Notes under the pieces: model-generated
The model's database searches: none
Seen by the model: only the letters and a program-made list of their open reading frames with translations
Told to the model about the DNA's origin: nothing
NCBI GenBank assembly: GCA_045837725.1
Contig: JBEWZL010000304.1
Span: forward strand, 124,001-188,000
DNA from: Vermamoeba vermiformis
Taxonomy: Eukaryota > Tubulinea > Echinamoebida
Direction of reading: 5' to 3'
DNA: 64,000 nt
Position numbers and translations under genes: made by a program
Part shown: one piece after another, positions 33,801 to 45,217 of the stretch
How the letters are laid out: the number at the start of each line of letters is the position of its first letter
How positions within the stretch are numbered: position 1 is the first letter of the stretch

Positions 33801-34140
33801 GCAAATCTGCAACACGAAAAAAAAATCAACTTGTTTGTCACGCTTTAACTAATACTAGCATTAAAACGTACCCTTCTGCACCAGCAGGAACCGAGCAGCT
33901 TTCAGGAACCCAAGTGAAGTTGGTCGAGAAACCCAGATTCGCGGACACTTTCGTTGGGTAATACGCAAGTCCAGCGTATCCAGAATAAGGGGATGTCAGT
34001 CGCAAAGAAGTCCCATTGACGACGGTATTGACAAGAACAAGGTTTGTTGGTAAAGTGAACTTGTAACTGAACTGTTCTGCCACGACAATTGTCGCAACAG
34101 CGAGCCCAACGATGAACCACAATAATACTAATCGATTCAT
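30826..34140 (-). CDS. Secreted protein with four L-type-lectin-like modules (paralogue B)
   Basis: Same thirteen-exon plan as the gene at 24711-28102. Signal peptide MNRLVLLWFIVGLAVATIVV, then EQFSYKFTLPTNLV, identical at most positions to paralogue A. Module closures read HYYVGLSGSTG...ITQWSF, NYYFGLTGATG...IYDWSF, LYYSGFTAIS and SYYFGLSGSVGNGYYEQ. Strand motifs GADG-FAFV, EG-FAFFFTKD and GGDG-FAFVFTT mark the DG-F-F element of the L-type lectin fold. The third module is the most divergent in both genes. No C-terminal anchor; stop TAG at 30826-30828. Divergence varies along the gene: the first exons and the 31.2-31.4 kb stretch are very close to paralogue A, while modules 2 and 3 differ much more. 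Confidence 0.85.
31390..31436. repeat. Palindrome plus half-sites, intron of paralogue B
   Basis: Perfect palindrome at 31406-31421 with flanking GTGTCAA half-sites; matches the intron at 25375-25410 of paralogue A and has one extra GTGTCAAA unit. Confidence 0.8.
31892..31907. repeat. 16-base palindrome TTTGACACGTGTCAAA
   Basis: Full-length perfect copy in another intron of lectin-like gene B. The corresponding intron of gene A lacks it, so it is either gained here or lost there. Confidence 0.8.
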
Positions 34141-34851
34141 CCTAATGAATATAATGTTAATAAATAGTACGTTAATTAGGGCTAGCAAACAACTAGTCGT
34201 TTGAAATGGTAGATCGTAAGCGCTACCAAAAAAAGTGAAAACTTACACTGATTGACTTGCGCGTGAGTTGTGGTCGCTGTCTCAATAAAATTGCTATAAT
34301 AATGAATAGCGATTCAACAACTTTATGTATTCAATGGGCACGTGACTTTGGGCCTTAGATACGATTATTACTGAGTTTAGGTCAGCATAACTATGACGAC
34401 AATCAGTCGGAAACTGTATAAAAGGCATATTTAAATGTATATCAGCTAAAATTATCGGTCTAAAGTGCTATGGAGCTCTGCTCTTGAGCCGCAGCGGGTA
34501 GGCAAACTTAAAAAAGGTTTAAAAAACTGCATTTTTATATTTGTGCGCGGTCTATTTTGGTAATCTTGGCGGACTGCCTTTCCGCTCGTATTTTTCATTA
34601 AACTTCTCGAGCTTAAATTAAGCGCGCGCATCCAAGTCAAACAAATTCAAACCGTACCTTGCCGCATTGCAATGATTTCTACAGCTGATTGCAACTGAAG
34701 GAGGGCACTGAGCTATTAAGGAATCAATCCAGGGCAACGTTCATTGATGGTTTCCTTCAGGGTTTCTGGCAACGAGAAAAATCAACTCAGAACCAAATCT
34801 GGGAGAAAGAGGTAAGAAAAAATTAAAAAAATTCCATACGGCAAATGCACT
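34141..34851. other. Upstream region of lectin-like gene B
   Basis: Holds the 5'UTR intron donor (about 34252) and blocks similar to 28390-28560. A minus-strand open stretch of about 60 codons (34452-34640) has no support. No other gene seen. Confidence 0.4.
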
Positions 34852-35103
34852 ATGAAACTGCACGAATTATTTCTTTTTGTTAACAAAAATAAGTTTTCGA
34901 TCTGCATAATAATTTATAAATTAATTCAATTATCTGCAATGGCAATAGCAATCATTGAAATACTACGTTTAGGAGCAAATGTTTTTCATAATAATAATAT
35001 AAAAGAGCAATTGTTATTACCTGAGGAAAAGTCCGATGAAAGAAAACTGATCAAAGTATTTAACGCTCAGGCGACTACTAATGACTTTAAGGCACGTCAA
35101 TAA
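34852..35103 (+). CDS. Small membrane ORF, possibly truncated relative of the next gene
   Basis: Starts at a true ATG (MKLHELFLFVNKNKFSICII) and ends in TAA after 83 codons. It has one strong helix (IYKLIQLSAMAIAIIEILRL) followed by a charged tail (NNNIKEQLLLPEEKSDERK). The arrangement of final helix then an NNxxKExLLL-type tail recalls the end of the gene at 35250-36368 (FLSNGLIAIEEINKEHLLLA), so it may be the stranded 3' exon of a second copy. That link is inference from a short match. Confidence 0.35.
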   Translation: MKLHELFLFVNKNKFSICIIIYKLIQLSAMAIAIIEILRLGANVFHNNNIKEQLLLPEEKSDERKLIKVFNAQATTNDFKARQ

Positions 35104-35249
35104 TCGCATAATGAGCGACCTAACTAAATTCTACTGTCCGCGTTCTGCGCTCGACTGTTCGTGTGTTCTATTTTCGCGTTTGTCTCCAATTTTAGATTTA
35201 TTTAATTGTGCACGCAGATTGCTTATTAATATTATTTAGGTAAACAACC

Positions 35250-36368
35250 ATGAACACTGTATTTAATGACGCTACCTGGCTATCGCCGGTACTACGGTTT
35301 GCGGCGTTAGGTATTGCGATCTCAAATGCCTATCGAATACACAAACACGTAAGTTCTTAAATAACAATTAACGCTTGAATTTTATTAACAAAATTGCAGA
35401 TTAACTTGTCTACGTTAACAAGGAGGCTATACCTATTCAGTTTTTGTAAGTTTTTGACTTTACCCACCTGGATGAGCGAGTAAATAACGAATATAGTACT
35501 GAATTATACGATTGTATATTGAATTCATTATTTTAGCAGTTTCGAATTTAATTTTGAGCGGCATTGAAATTTAATTAAATGACACTAATTCAGTTCTTTA
35601 ACTGAAGTTGCCCAAATTCTTGTCATCACCTTAGCGTGTATAAATGGCATGTATAATAATAATTGGGTAGGTATAATTGCTAAAATCTAGTCGTATAACC
35701 GGATTAGGACTAATTCTTGAATTGTCAGCTAAAATGTTTACTCGAAAAGCTTCATATCATCTCTTCGACTGTGATAGGAGGATGCATATCCCAAGGATTA
35801 GTACGGGGATCAATCTTCTTCAATACCTACGGCAAAATAACCAGATCTATTTTTAGGTTCACTCGATCTGGCTTCGAAACCAAACTTTACAGCTATTTCA
35901 AGCGATACTTGGAGCGACAATAATATTATTGAACTCAGTTGCCACGCTATGGCTATTATTCACAGGCCAATCGACGTAAGTGACTAAGTTTAGACCGAGA
36001 GCTATTTTTGGATCTGGAGCTAAAGTATTCGTGATAGGCCAGTGGATCTGTTTTCAGTAGTAGCTCTAATAGCAACGTGCTTATTTATGGCTCTTAAAGC
36101 ATCCGAATATCCTTCGGCTGCGGCAAATGTTTTTCTCGGATTCAGCATTCTCGTTGTTGGACTAATGATCCGTGACCGATTTTCAGCCAATGTGCTATAT
36201 ATTACCGACAATAAGGACGTCTACTTGCTAGTAGTACGCATTGGATTCATATTCTTATCCAATGGACTCATCGCTATCGAAGAAATTAATAAGGAGCATC
36301 TCCTACTCGCTCAAGCCAATAACAAGGGCAAACAAAACCATTTTTATTTGAAAAGTACTAAAAGGTGA
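35250..36368 (+). CDS. Multi-pass membrane protein of unknown family
   Basis: Several short exons. ATG at 35250 (MNTVFNDATWLSPVLRFAAL) opens helix 1. An exon at 35401-35445 encodes INLSTLTRRLYLFSF. Later stretches give ILVITLACINGMYNNN, WLRNQTLQLFQAILGATIIL with LNSVATLWLLFTGQS, and the last exon (about 36035-36368) gives SVVALIATCLFMALKAS, NVFLGFSILVVGLMI and VVRIGFIFLSNGLIAI, then a polar tail. Six or seven helices are likely. Exon joins between 35450 and 35990 are uncertain because several acceptors are possible. No family is recognised. AATAAA at about 36384. A 54-base copy of the second exon occurs at 45307-45360. Confidence 0.55.
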
Positions 36369-36547
36369 TATAATACTAATACAAATAAACACCAGACAAA
36401 TGTACTATAAGACAAAAAAGTAATTAGTGTTTGTTTTTTGAGCGCTCAATTCCTGAGAGCCGACAAATAGTATTTAATGTACTGCCTAAATATCATACTA
36501 CTAGGAAAGCCGTTAGCAACCAATGAAATAGCTGAATAAGTTTTTAT

Positions 36548-38211
36548 TTACAAAGTGAAGAGCAGTATAAATACGGTAGTTATTACAAACGGAGCTGCAA
36601 CTATACTGTGGCCGATAGAACACATCTGCCGTAATCTTTTGCAGTCATTGGCAAGTGACGTGTCTTTGATCAACAGATTGACAGTTGTTGCCAGATCGCA
36701 TCCGTCAGAAACAAAGTGCGGCTCAGTCAAGTTGTAGTACCAATTCATCGCGTAGTACGAACTGTAATGACCATCTAGTTGGAAATCTCCGTCAACCCAG
36801 GGCAGAATATGAAGAAAACACGTGGTTGTAACGCCTCCGCTGCCGGATCTGGCCGCAACAGTGGCATCAAGTGAGTTATGAACAGCAGTGCCCAATCCAA
36901 CCGTCCAATCATTCGCTTGCTTTTCATTGCCAGGCGTAAGACCTAGTCCTAAATACTGAGCAAACGAGCTATCTATGACCGATTGTAGCGTAAACAGTCT
37001 GTTCGGGATGTAATTGAACGCAATTTCGGGGAAAACACAAAAAGTAGCGTTATTAGGATTAGCAGCCGTGCAATTCTGATTGAATCGACTATGAAAGTAC
37101 GTCGCTGTGTTGCGAAAGAGGTCTTCGATAGGCAGGATCGAATTACTGAACGGCGGATAGGGAATAAACCAGCCTGCGTTCAATAATACGGATATTGTTG
37201 TGTTGGGCAGTCTCTGCATTAAAATTAATCAATATTAATTACAAGATAACATCGTTATTACTAATCTGTAGCAAATTAAAAAAAAGTTCGTGTCGCAATT
37301 TCAGCCGGTACAGATCCCAAATCGAATTCCATTTGTAGCTTTCAAAATAATTTTCAAATAATTAATACGTACCTCGCTGACCCAATCAACATTAGCAGTA
37401 GCCCCAAGAGCTCCGGCACTGGCACCAGAGAAAATTAAGTCGGTCGCTTTGTCCAGGTCGTACTTTCCAATTAACTCTAAACAAGCACTTATGAGTATAC
37501 ATATAATTTGTAATATAAAGACTATTATAATTTACTGGTATTACCTTCAATAACTGCCTTAACAGTCATATGACCGGCAAAGTAAACTCCGTTGTAAGCT
37601 GATTCGGTGTCCGTACGAGTACCGGACCACAAATCTCCGCTACAATAAGGAATATGAACCCTAGTCCAGTTCCAAAAGCCCTATTTTTATTCAAGCCAGA
37701 TCAGAAACAAATCCGAAAACGAAAGAGAATCGTAATAATTACCGGATTAGCCTCTGCCGCTGAGGTGCTTCGTCCTCCATATGTAACGTCAAATCCTTCG
37801 TACGTTGGAGGAAAGTAGTTTGACGAGCCAAGTGAATTCTGGATTTGCGTTGATAAATCTTTCGGTGTTCTCAATTACATACGCTCAAACGGCTGTTACA
37901 CTCATCGACGGTCGAACATAGAGCACCACCCTCTAAGGATATTACCCATTTGTTCGGCACAGTGCCTGATTTTCATAAATAATTATTTTTAAAATTAACA
38001 CCGTACCTGCCTCAAAATAATAACCACTAGGGGTACCATCAAGACTAATTGAACGTTAATTAAAATTATTAGTCGAATATAATTTGATTTACCATCGGGC
38101 GCCAGATGCAGAAGATGATTGCTCCGAAAATACTGTTAGATCAAGTAACGCTTGAGACGTTATGAAGAGCGTTGTTAATAAATAACATAGTAATCGAATA
38201 CGTGCCAACAT
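36548..38211 (-). CDS. Notum/pectin-acetylesterase-like secreted esterase
   Basis: About six exons. ATG at 38211 with a signal peptide (MLARIRLLCYLLTTLFITSQ). Downstream exons read KWVISLEGGALCSTVDEC (oxyanion-loop GG with Cys pair), NPGFWNWTRVHIPYCSGDLW, TESAYNGVYFAGHMTVKAVI and, near 37415, IFSGASAGALGATANVDWV, the nucleophile Ser in GxSxGxLG. The last exon (36548-37219) starts RLPNTTISVLLNAGWF and contains HILPWVDGDFQLDGHYSS, with a His in the expected C-terminal region. This is the order of the PAE/Notum alpha/beta-hydrolase family, which removes acetyl or acyl groups from polysaccharides or lipids on the outside. A hydrophobic tail (VVAAPFVITTVFILLFTL runs in the last ~25 residues) suggests a GPI or membrane anchor. 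Confidence 0.8.
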
Positions 38212-38370
38212 GTTGGCTTGCACGGGAAAAATAATTGTTAACAAATAATCAACGTAAAAAAATCCTAACCAAATCTTTTCACACAAGAAATGAGATCCAA
38301 CACTTCATATAACACCTAAGATTATTTAGTGTAACTAACATTCGGTTCCAACGTAACTGACGAGATAAAA
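38212..38370. promoter_or_regulatory. Compact divergent promoter
   Basis: Only 159 bases separate the ATGs of the esterase (-) and the F-box gene (+). The two genes must share or interleave core promoter elements. No motif stands out. Confidence 0.45.
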
Positions 38371-41314
38371 ATGGATGCGACATCGAGGATCTCAAGATGG
38401 TCTTCAATTGTGTCAAAAATTGCCGAAGTAATAGCTAATACGGGTAAGTAACTTGATCATTATAATATTAGTATTAAAATGCGCAAGTAAACGACTTGTA
38501 TTCTGCAATATTTCTCAAAAACAATTATAATAATTATCTACGGCATTATTTAGACCCACAAAAATTATCAAATGGTCAAATGAATACCACAGAAAAGAAA
38601 TTATACGAGGTTGCAATTTATCTTTCAGATTTGCATAAAAAATATCCTCTCGACAAACCTACAACCTCAGATCGATTCCCAAATGAGCACTATATACAAT
38701 ATATCATATCAGTATGTATATATTATTAGTTTAAAGTACCTACGTCCAATTTTATTTGACATTAATTCGATACTATTTTCCGATGTACTAACAAAAACTA
38801 TTTTTTGCGTCAGTTGGTAGAAACGCGGGACTTTACAACAGCAGCTATATTTCCTCGATTAGAATTACACGGACTCGATGGAGTTGTCGAAGGCAAAAAC
38901 ATTTGGACGGAGTATATTGGTACGAAAAAAAACAGATCCCGTTTTTAAACCTAAATTTTAACATTAATAATTAGCATATGTCATTAAGCGTTATGGAAAG
39001 AATAGGACTTGTATATGGAAACCTTTCATAAGAAAATTGATAGTTTTAATCGACGAGAAGATTATTGACATCAAATCTTGTTTGGATCGGCCAGTCGTCT
39101 TCACTACATTCTTTAAGCTTGGATTAGACACTATAGAAAAATGGAAATATACACCTAGCAAAGATGAACAACCTCAGCCTTGGCTACGATTAATTTTAAA
39201 TAGTTCTGCTACCTCTCACGTGCAAGACGATCTAATTCGTTTTCTTCGAAAATTTGATGAACGAACGATTCCTATTGATGCAAATAGTGTTAAATCAATT
39301 ATAGAGTACGGAAAGCATCGAATTTTCAAAGAATGGTTGCAGATCGCGGATTTTTCTAAAAGTACGTATTTTTATTTAGTCTACGATGTAATAACGTCTT
39401 ATTTATTGAAGTGCAATTTGAATTTGGAAGAAATATATTACACGAAATAATTCCAAGAGGAAAAGGCCTCTTCAGACGATATATTGAAAAATATAAGGAC
39501 AAACTCATGCGGCGGTAACAACATAACGCCAATTTTTCTTCGAATCCTCACTAATATAAGATAAATAGTGACTCACGTGGTATTTACCCTATAGAAGATA
39601 TCCTACGTGCACCTTCTTTACTTCGTGATCGTAAGTTCAAAATTTTATCAATTTTATTTTTCGTTACAAATTTTTTATTAACGCTTTAATATTAAATTAC
39701 GCAGCGATGATTGCCAAAGTATTTAGTACAGTAGCAAACAGGAATATGACTGCTGCTGAATTTAAGACTCTAATGCAGCGGTTCACGGTTTATCATCCGG
39801 ACTTTTTGATAAATCCAGCGCGCTTCAGATTTGCGTTGGAAGGCTTTTTCGATCCTGAACCCTCAAATTTGCCCAATTTAAAGAACAGTAAGTATATAAC
39901 TTTATATTTTTATTATTATTCGATTCTAATTTTTAACTGTAGCGTGGATCGAAAACGTAAAACAACGCAGAACAAGCGGAAATGATATTCCGTTACTAGA
40001 ATTGCCTAGAGATATATTCTATACCATCTTAGAATACGCAAGCTTGACGATAGCATTATCGTTCACCGTGGTATCAAAAGCCCTTCGTCAATACGTGAGA
40101 TCAGATCCGTCGTTCTGCAAGAGGATTGTTCAAATTACTCGACCGCTCATTTTCAAACAAGAAATTTCAAAAGAAAATATTAACTGGGAAGATATAATGA
40201 AAGACAATATGAGGTAATTCTAACATTTGTTTCGAGATCCGTTATTGATATTCTTTTTTCGGCAGAGTTGAATACGGATGGCAAAATAGCAAACCGAAGG
40301 AAACTAAGATATTACCTTGGTTTTATTTTCAAACATTGACTCGTGTCGAAGCAATGGACGACGAATTCATTGTGCACTCGCGCGGCAGAAGAGTGTTAAA
40401 TCTTTGGAGCTTCAAAACTGAAAAAACTTTGCAATCTTATTCCATCGATTTGTCTTTTACGAAACGAGCGACATTGTTCCGACCATCTTCGACCAAGAAC
40501 CGTGTTTGCTGTCCGTGGATAGAGCCAATTTACACATTTTACGGAATGGACAGAAAACGACCCAAAATTTGGGAAAAGTTAATAATTTTTCTTCTTGTAG
40601 ATCAGCTATCGCCGTTGACGATAAGACGATACTTTTAGGTAATTACTAATTTGTACCGAGCAAATTAATTCTGACCTTTTTTTCTTAGAAAATTCGAGTA
40701 TTTTGTGGGACGTAGAAACGGCCAAAATTAGCATGACGCTCGATATTCCTAGTGCCGGCTACAACCACCACTACGTCACCGTTCCAGCACTATGCAATAG
40801 AAACTCTAAATTGTTGGCAAAAGTCTCATCTCAAAACAAGAAACTTCATTTTGTTGATTTGAGAACCGGCAAATCAATATGGACTATGAATGATATATTA
40901 ACAACTTCGATGGGATTTATGAGAGACAATTTAATGGCCGTAACAACTCAGTCATCGATTTTCAAGCTTGATCTCCGAAATTTCCAACAACAAGTACTTT
41001 TATCGAACGTAAGTCAATAATACAAAATCTACTACTACTCATTGCTCGTTATTTTTAACCGAAATTTTTATTTAAAAATCCGAGCTTGCAATAACATTTG
41101 AACGATCCAGGAAATGTTGGCTGAGATAACTCCATTTATGGATGCACCCAATGGTCGGTTAATATTAGGAACGCAAGATATGCACGGCTATATGCTATGG
41201 GACTTGCGAGAAGAGCACTGGAGAAAAGTTCAATTCGGATCGCGTTTGTTGCAAATCAATTCACATTCAGCCGTTGGATCTAACAAAAACAACATAATAA
41301 TTGAAAAATATTAG
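38371..41314 (+). CDS. Ankyrin-like / F-box / beta-propeller protein, with an apparent frameshift
   Basis: Around eleven exons from ATG 38371 (MDATSRISRWSSIVSKIAEV) to TAG at 41312-41314. The N-terminal half has ankyrin-like stretches; one (about 39405-39500, after an intron 39361-39412) reads GRNILHEIIPRGKGLFRR, then YIEKYKDKL, continuing over an intron as DSRGIYPIEDILRAPSLL. The F-box lies at about 39995-40075 (LELPRDIFYTILEYASLTIA). WD40-like blades follow: RRVLNLWSFKTEKTLQSY, SSILWDVETAKISMTLDI, KKLHFVDLRTGKSIWTM and GYMLWDLREEHWRKVQF. Between about 40424 and 40490 the coding frame shifts by one base with no intron signal, after which CLLSVDRANLHILRNGQ continues the propeller. This is either a sequencing error or a recent loss of function. 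Predicted SCF substrate receptor. Confidence 0.65.
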
Positions 41315-41893
41315 CTTCGATATAAGCTAGTTAGTGCTAGGCATACTTCAGCGCTCGCGGTGGATCGAGCAGATCTAGTAACGAACTTAACTCACTGTTA
41401 GTAAGTAATAAACTACATCTTCAACATCAAATCCAATATAATATAATAATATACTAAATTATTAATAGACGACAACGCACAAGTTAAAGGTTGAACTTGC
41501 GGTCCAATCGGAAAGCGGGCGATTATGTAAGTAGATCTATTCAGCGGATTGACTGCATTAAATCGATATCAAAAATAGCATTCTGTTTTTCTTCTGGCAC
41601 ATCGATATTATTGTGCGCCGAGTGTCACATTTGCAAAGATATTTTTAGATACGCAATTTATAGTCCCGTAGGACAGGCCAAAAGGCCAATGCAAATCATT
41701 GGTTGGTGATCACGTGATCATACCAAATTTAGAATTGATGTACTAGAGTCCCTTACCTTATAAGGAAATAGCCGTAGGATACATCTGTGGTTCGAAACAC
41801 AAGTTTTCCTCCGAAGTCAGAGATAAATTCGAACTTGCAAGGAGATTTTTTCAATTATATCGTGTTGGACACAACAAACGACATCGCTGCAAA
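41315..41893. other. Intergenic, upstream of FN3 gene 1
   Basis: Contains a perfect palindrome at 41707-41720 and a short open piece ending in a GTAAGT donor (about 41462-41520) that I cannot join to anything. Promoter of the FN3 gene is expected in the last 150 bases. Confidence 0.4.
41707..41720. promoter_or_regulatory. TGATCACGTGATCA palindrome
   Basis: Perfect 14-base palindrome with an E-box/G-box core CACGTG, about 175 bases before the ATG of FN3 gene 1. It could bind a bHLH or bZIP dimer. It is outside the duplicated unit, so gene 2 lacks it. Confidence 0.4.
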
Positions 41894-44480
41894 ATGAAAA
41901 TTGTTGTATTTTGTTTGATATATCTCGTTGTAGTGTTTCTGGATTCGACATCCGCACAATCTCCTTCGGATGCGGCACTCAAGTTCGACGTAACGCTCAG
42001 CAAGAACCCTCCTTCTATCATTCTCAAGTGGGACTTGGTTCGTATTAGCGGCTACGACTTTACAAATGCTGTGTTCACCGTCTACCGAACGAATCCGACA
42101 AATCTAGGTTCTTGGGGCGCCGTAGTCAAGAACATACCAATCGTCAATACCACCAATACTTATTCATATAGTGATACTAACGTATCGGTAATTACAACCA
42201 TATTTTTGAGCTCGATGATTTGTGTACTGATTCACAATTTGTCTCATGCGGATGTAGGTCGGTGTTGCGTACGAATACAGAGTCGTCTGTCAAATGTCCT
42301 CGCAAGATATAGAAGGCCTAACAGTAGCTGGTATTGAAATACCGCTCGTTGAAAACAGAGGCAACGTGATCTTGGTCGTTGAGCAACAAGCGGCCAGTAA
42401 TATGACTGCGGAACTCAATCAGCTCAAAATGGACTTAATTGGTGATGGATGGACCGTAAACTCGTTAACAGTAGCTAAGACTAGCACCGGTAAGTAAATC
42501 GTTCAGATTTTTGTTCGATCAAGTACATCCGCCGGATGCGATCTCCGAACACCTCGCGAGATATTGGCTAATTTTATTATGACGTAGTATCCCAAGTCAA
42601 GGCTCAGATTGTTTCAGCATTGGGAACCAGCAACTCGTCAACGATATTTGTTTTTGGAAGCGTTCCTGTTCCATACAGCGGTGAACTAAATCCAGATGCG
42701 CACCCGAATCACATCGGAGCATGGCCTGCAGATGGTAAGCTTACGTATATTTACTATTATAGAAGAAAATCTTTTGCGGTTTACTGCGATACTGGACGCA
42801 ATCAATCAAAACTCGAACTTTGTTATTGCAAATCCGCTAAAAGCGAATCAGGAGAATGACTAACTTTCTGTTTAGTATACTATACCAGTTTAACCGAATC
42901 CGTATGGCACGATAAAACCGTAAACGATAACTCCTCCACGGATTCACGCAACTGGAATTGGCCAGGTGATGGAAAATTCGATTTATCGAGTATCTATGAC
43001 GCTGGAATTCCTTGGACAGTATCTAACCTCGAAGTAAGTACCAAATTTCGTTAATTGTTAATCAGTAAGTTGGTAAGTACTAACGGATTCTGAACGCAGA
43101 TTGGCCGTGTGGATCTCTCCAGATTCACTGGACAAGACGAGATGGCGCTTCTTCGTAAATATTTAATTAAAGACCATGGCTACAGACATCGAGATCCTGA
43201 ATACACCTTCGCTCAACGAGGAGTTGTGAATGACGGATTTGGCTGGTTTGGTGGAGAAGCTTTTGCTGTTACAGGGTAAACTTTAACACTTATTTATTAT
43301 GCCTTAATAATTACTCCATAAACTAATGCTTTTATTGTTAGATGGAGACTACTTTCGAGTGTCGTTGGTAAAGCGAACGTCATCGCTGGCAACATTTTTA
43401 CCACATTAGGAAATACTTCGTAAGTCTAATAATAGATATAATTTGTCCTATCCGCCGGCTTCTTAACGATAATATGTTTATTAGAGCTATTTGGGCATTT
43501 GGTACTGGTGGCGGATCGTTCACAAGTGCTGGATCCGTTGGTACGACGACTGACTTTCTGACCAAACCAATGCGCGCTGCTTTCACGATGCTGTTCGGCA
43601 GCTATTTTATTGACTGGGACAGCAGCAACAACTTCCTTCGAGCACCACTTGCAGGCAGTCACGCACTGACATGCATCTCTTCTGGTCGTCCTTATGCGTT
43701 CTTCCATCACATGGGTGCTGGCTATCACACTGGCTTTTCTGCGCGTCAAACACAAGCTAATTTCTACAAGTACCCTAACTCTGTACGTGACATGTGTTTC
43801 AGTTCATTCTATTGAACTAACTATCTTAATTAAGGGCGCCTATCGTAATTATATTCATCAAAACTTAATGGGTGGTAAGTTTCATAGAGTTTGTTGAAAT
43901 AGTTGCTTTAGTTCGAAAATCTCAATTTTTTTTTGCAGATCCGACGCTCCGAATGTACATGGTGGATCCGCCAAAGAATGTCACGTTACAAGCTGGCAGC
44001 TCCAATGGTGTTTCTTTGACATGGAAAGCTTCGTCCGATACAATTCAGGGATATCACGTGTACAGATCGACCACATCCATCGAAGGACCGTATACCAGGG
44101 TCACGTCACAACTTGTCACAACGAACTCATATGTCGATACGAGTGCAGTCAAAGGCACCAATTACTACATGGTGCGTGCAGTGCAGTTGACTCAAACACC
44201 CACAGCAACTTTCTTCAATCCGAGTCAAGGAGCGTTCTTCCAAACAAACTACGTGCCTCCTGCCCAGGCTCCTAATGCTGCTAGTGGTCCAGCATCTAAT
44301 GGCAATATTCAAAACGAACCTAGCGCTATTTCAGCGGCAACCGGATTTACGAATCTGATCGGTTTTTGGATTTCAGTTTTTGCTTTTGTAATTCTATCCT
44401 TTTTGTAATTCTGTTAGTATGACGTTATAAACTTTAACTGATTAGTAAATCGAACGTAACAATCGGGTATTTAGACTTGT
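41870..44480 (+). repeat. Tandem duplication, unit 1
   Basis: Unit begins in the shared leader just before ACAAACGACATCGCTGCAAA and ends after GTATTTAGACTTGT. Unit 2 is at about 45365-47917. Introns and flanks are as similar as exons, so the duplication is recent. Confidence 0.8.
41894..44408 (+). CDS. Secreted two-FN3 protein with bacterial-like core, copy 1
   Basis: Nine or ten exons, about 660 aa. Signal peptide MKIVVFCLIYLVVVFLDSTS. An FN3-like domain comes first (SIILKWDLVRISGYDF...AYEYRV), then a core reading RGNVILVVEQ, LKMDLIGDGWTV, IFVFGSVPVPYSGELNPDAH, HIGAWPADVYY, RVDLSRF, WAFGTGGGSFTSAG, TMLFGSYFIDWDSSNNFLRA and HHMGAGYHTGFSARQTQ, then DPTLRMYMVDPP and a second FN3 (VSLTWKASSDTIQGYHVYRS). 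From memory, this core order matches large secreted FN3 proteins of Bacteroidota and related bacteria, remotely similar to C25 (gingipain-like) peptidases; no catalytic Cys/His pair is confidently assigned. The C-terminus is hydrophobic (FWISVFAFVILSFL), so a GPI or membrane anchor is likely. Confidence 0.8.
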
Positions 44481-45217
44481 TAACGGGAGGCGTAAAACTC
44501 CTGTCGGTTTTCAATTTAAACCGCACCGGATTGGTAAGCATTAATATAATAAAAAGAATCATAAAATTATTACTAAAGAATAGAATTTTAGCTCGTCGCG
44601 ATCTCTGTCTATGGTTCTTGGAGACAACATTTTGTGAATCACAATATGATGAGGATGATTACCAAAGAAATTCGCTGCATACGCGAGAATTTAAGCGGAT
44701 TCGATATGCAACTACAGTAGAACAACAAAGAACAAAGAACTAAAAATATATGTATTATATATACCATATATATAGGCGTATTCTTGGCAAAGACACGAGC
44801 GCTATCAAGCGCTACCGTTTTTCAGCGAATCAGCAATGCTGTAATACGTATTGCTTGCTTGTCAATGCTCAGGACCTATTCAATACTATCAATGTACATC
44901 GATTCTTAGCTTGGGTTATTAAAAAATACTTATCGAAGCAAAAGCGGATGCGATCAAGTATTCCAGATCCTCGATCAATTTTTTTCCCTGGTATGTAAAG
45001 TAAATAAGCTTGGGCTATAACGAAATTAAAATTTATGAATGAGACACAGAGTTATAAAATTCGAATCTGGATTTCATTGTAACCTTGCTGTATTAGCACG
45101 GAATTTTTTTGTTGTTGCAGGGATCGTTTGCCATATTTATTTGGCTCTCACAAGCACGTTCAATCGCTGTAACCACTATTCACCTCTAATTTTGATTGAT
45201 ATCGATAGAAATTTCAC

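Noticed and set aside
41760-41810. tRNA T-arm-like GTGGTTCGAAACAC
   Set aside because: No matching acceptor or anticodon stem around it.
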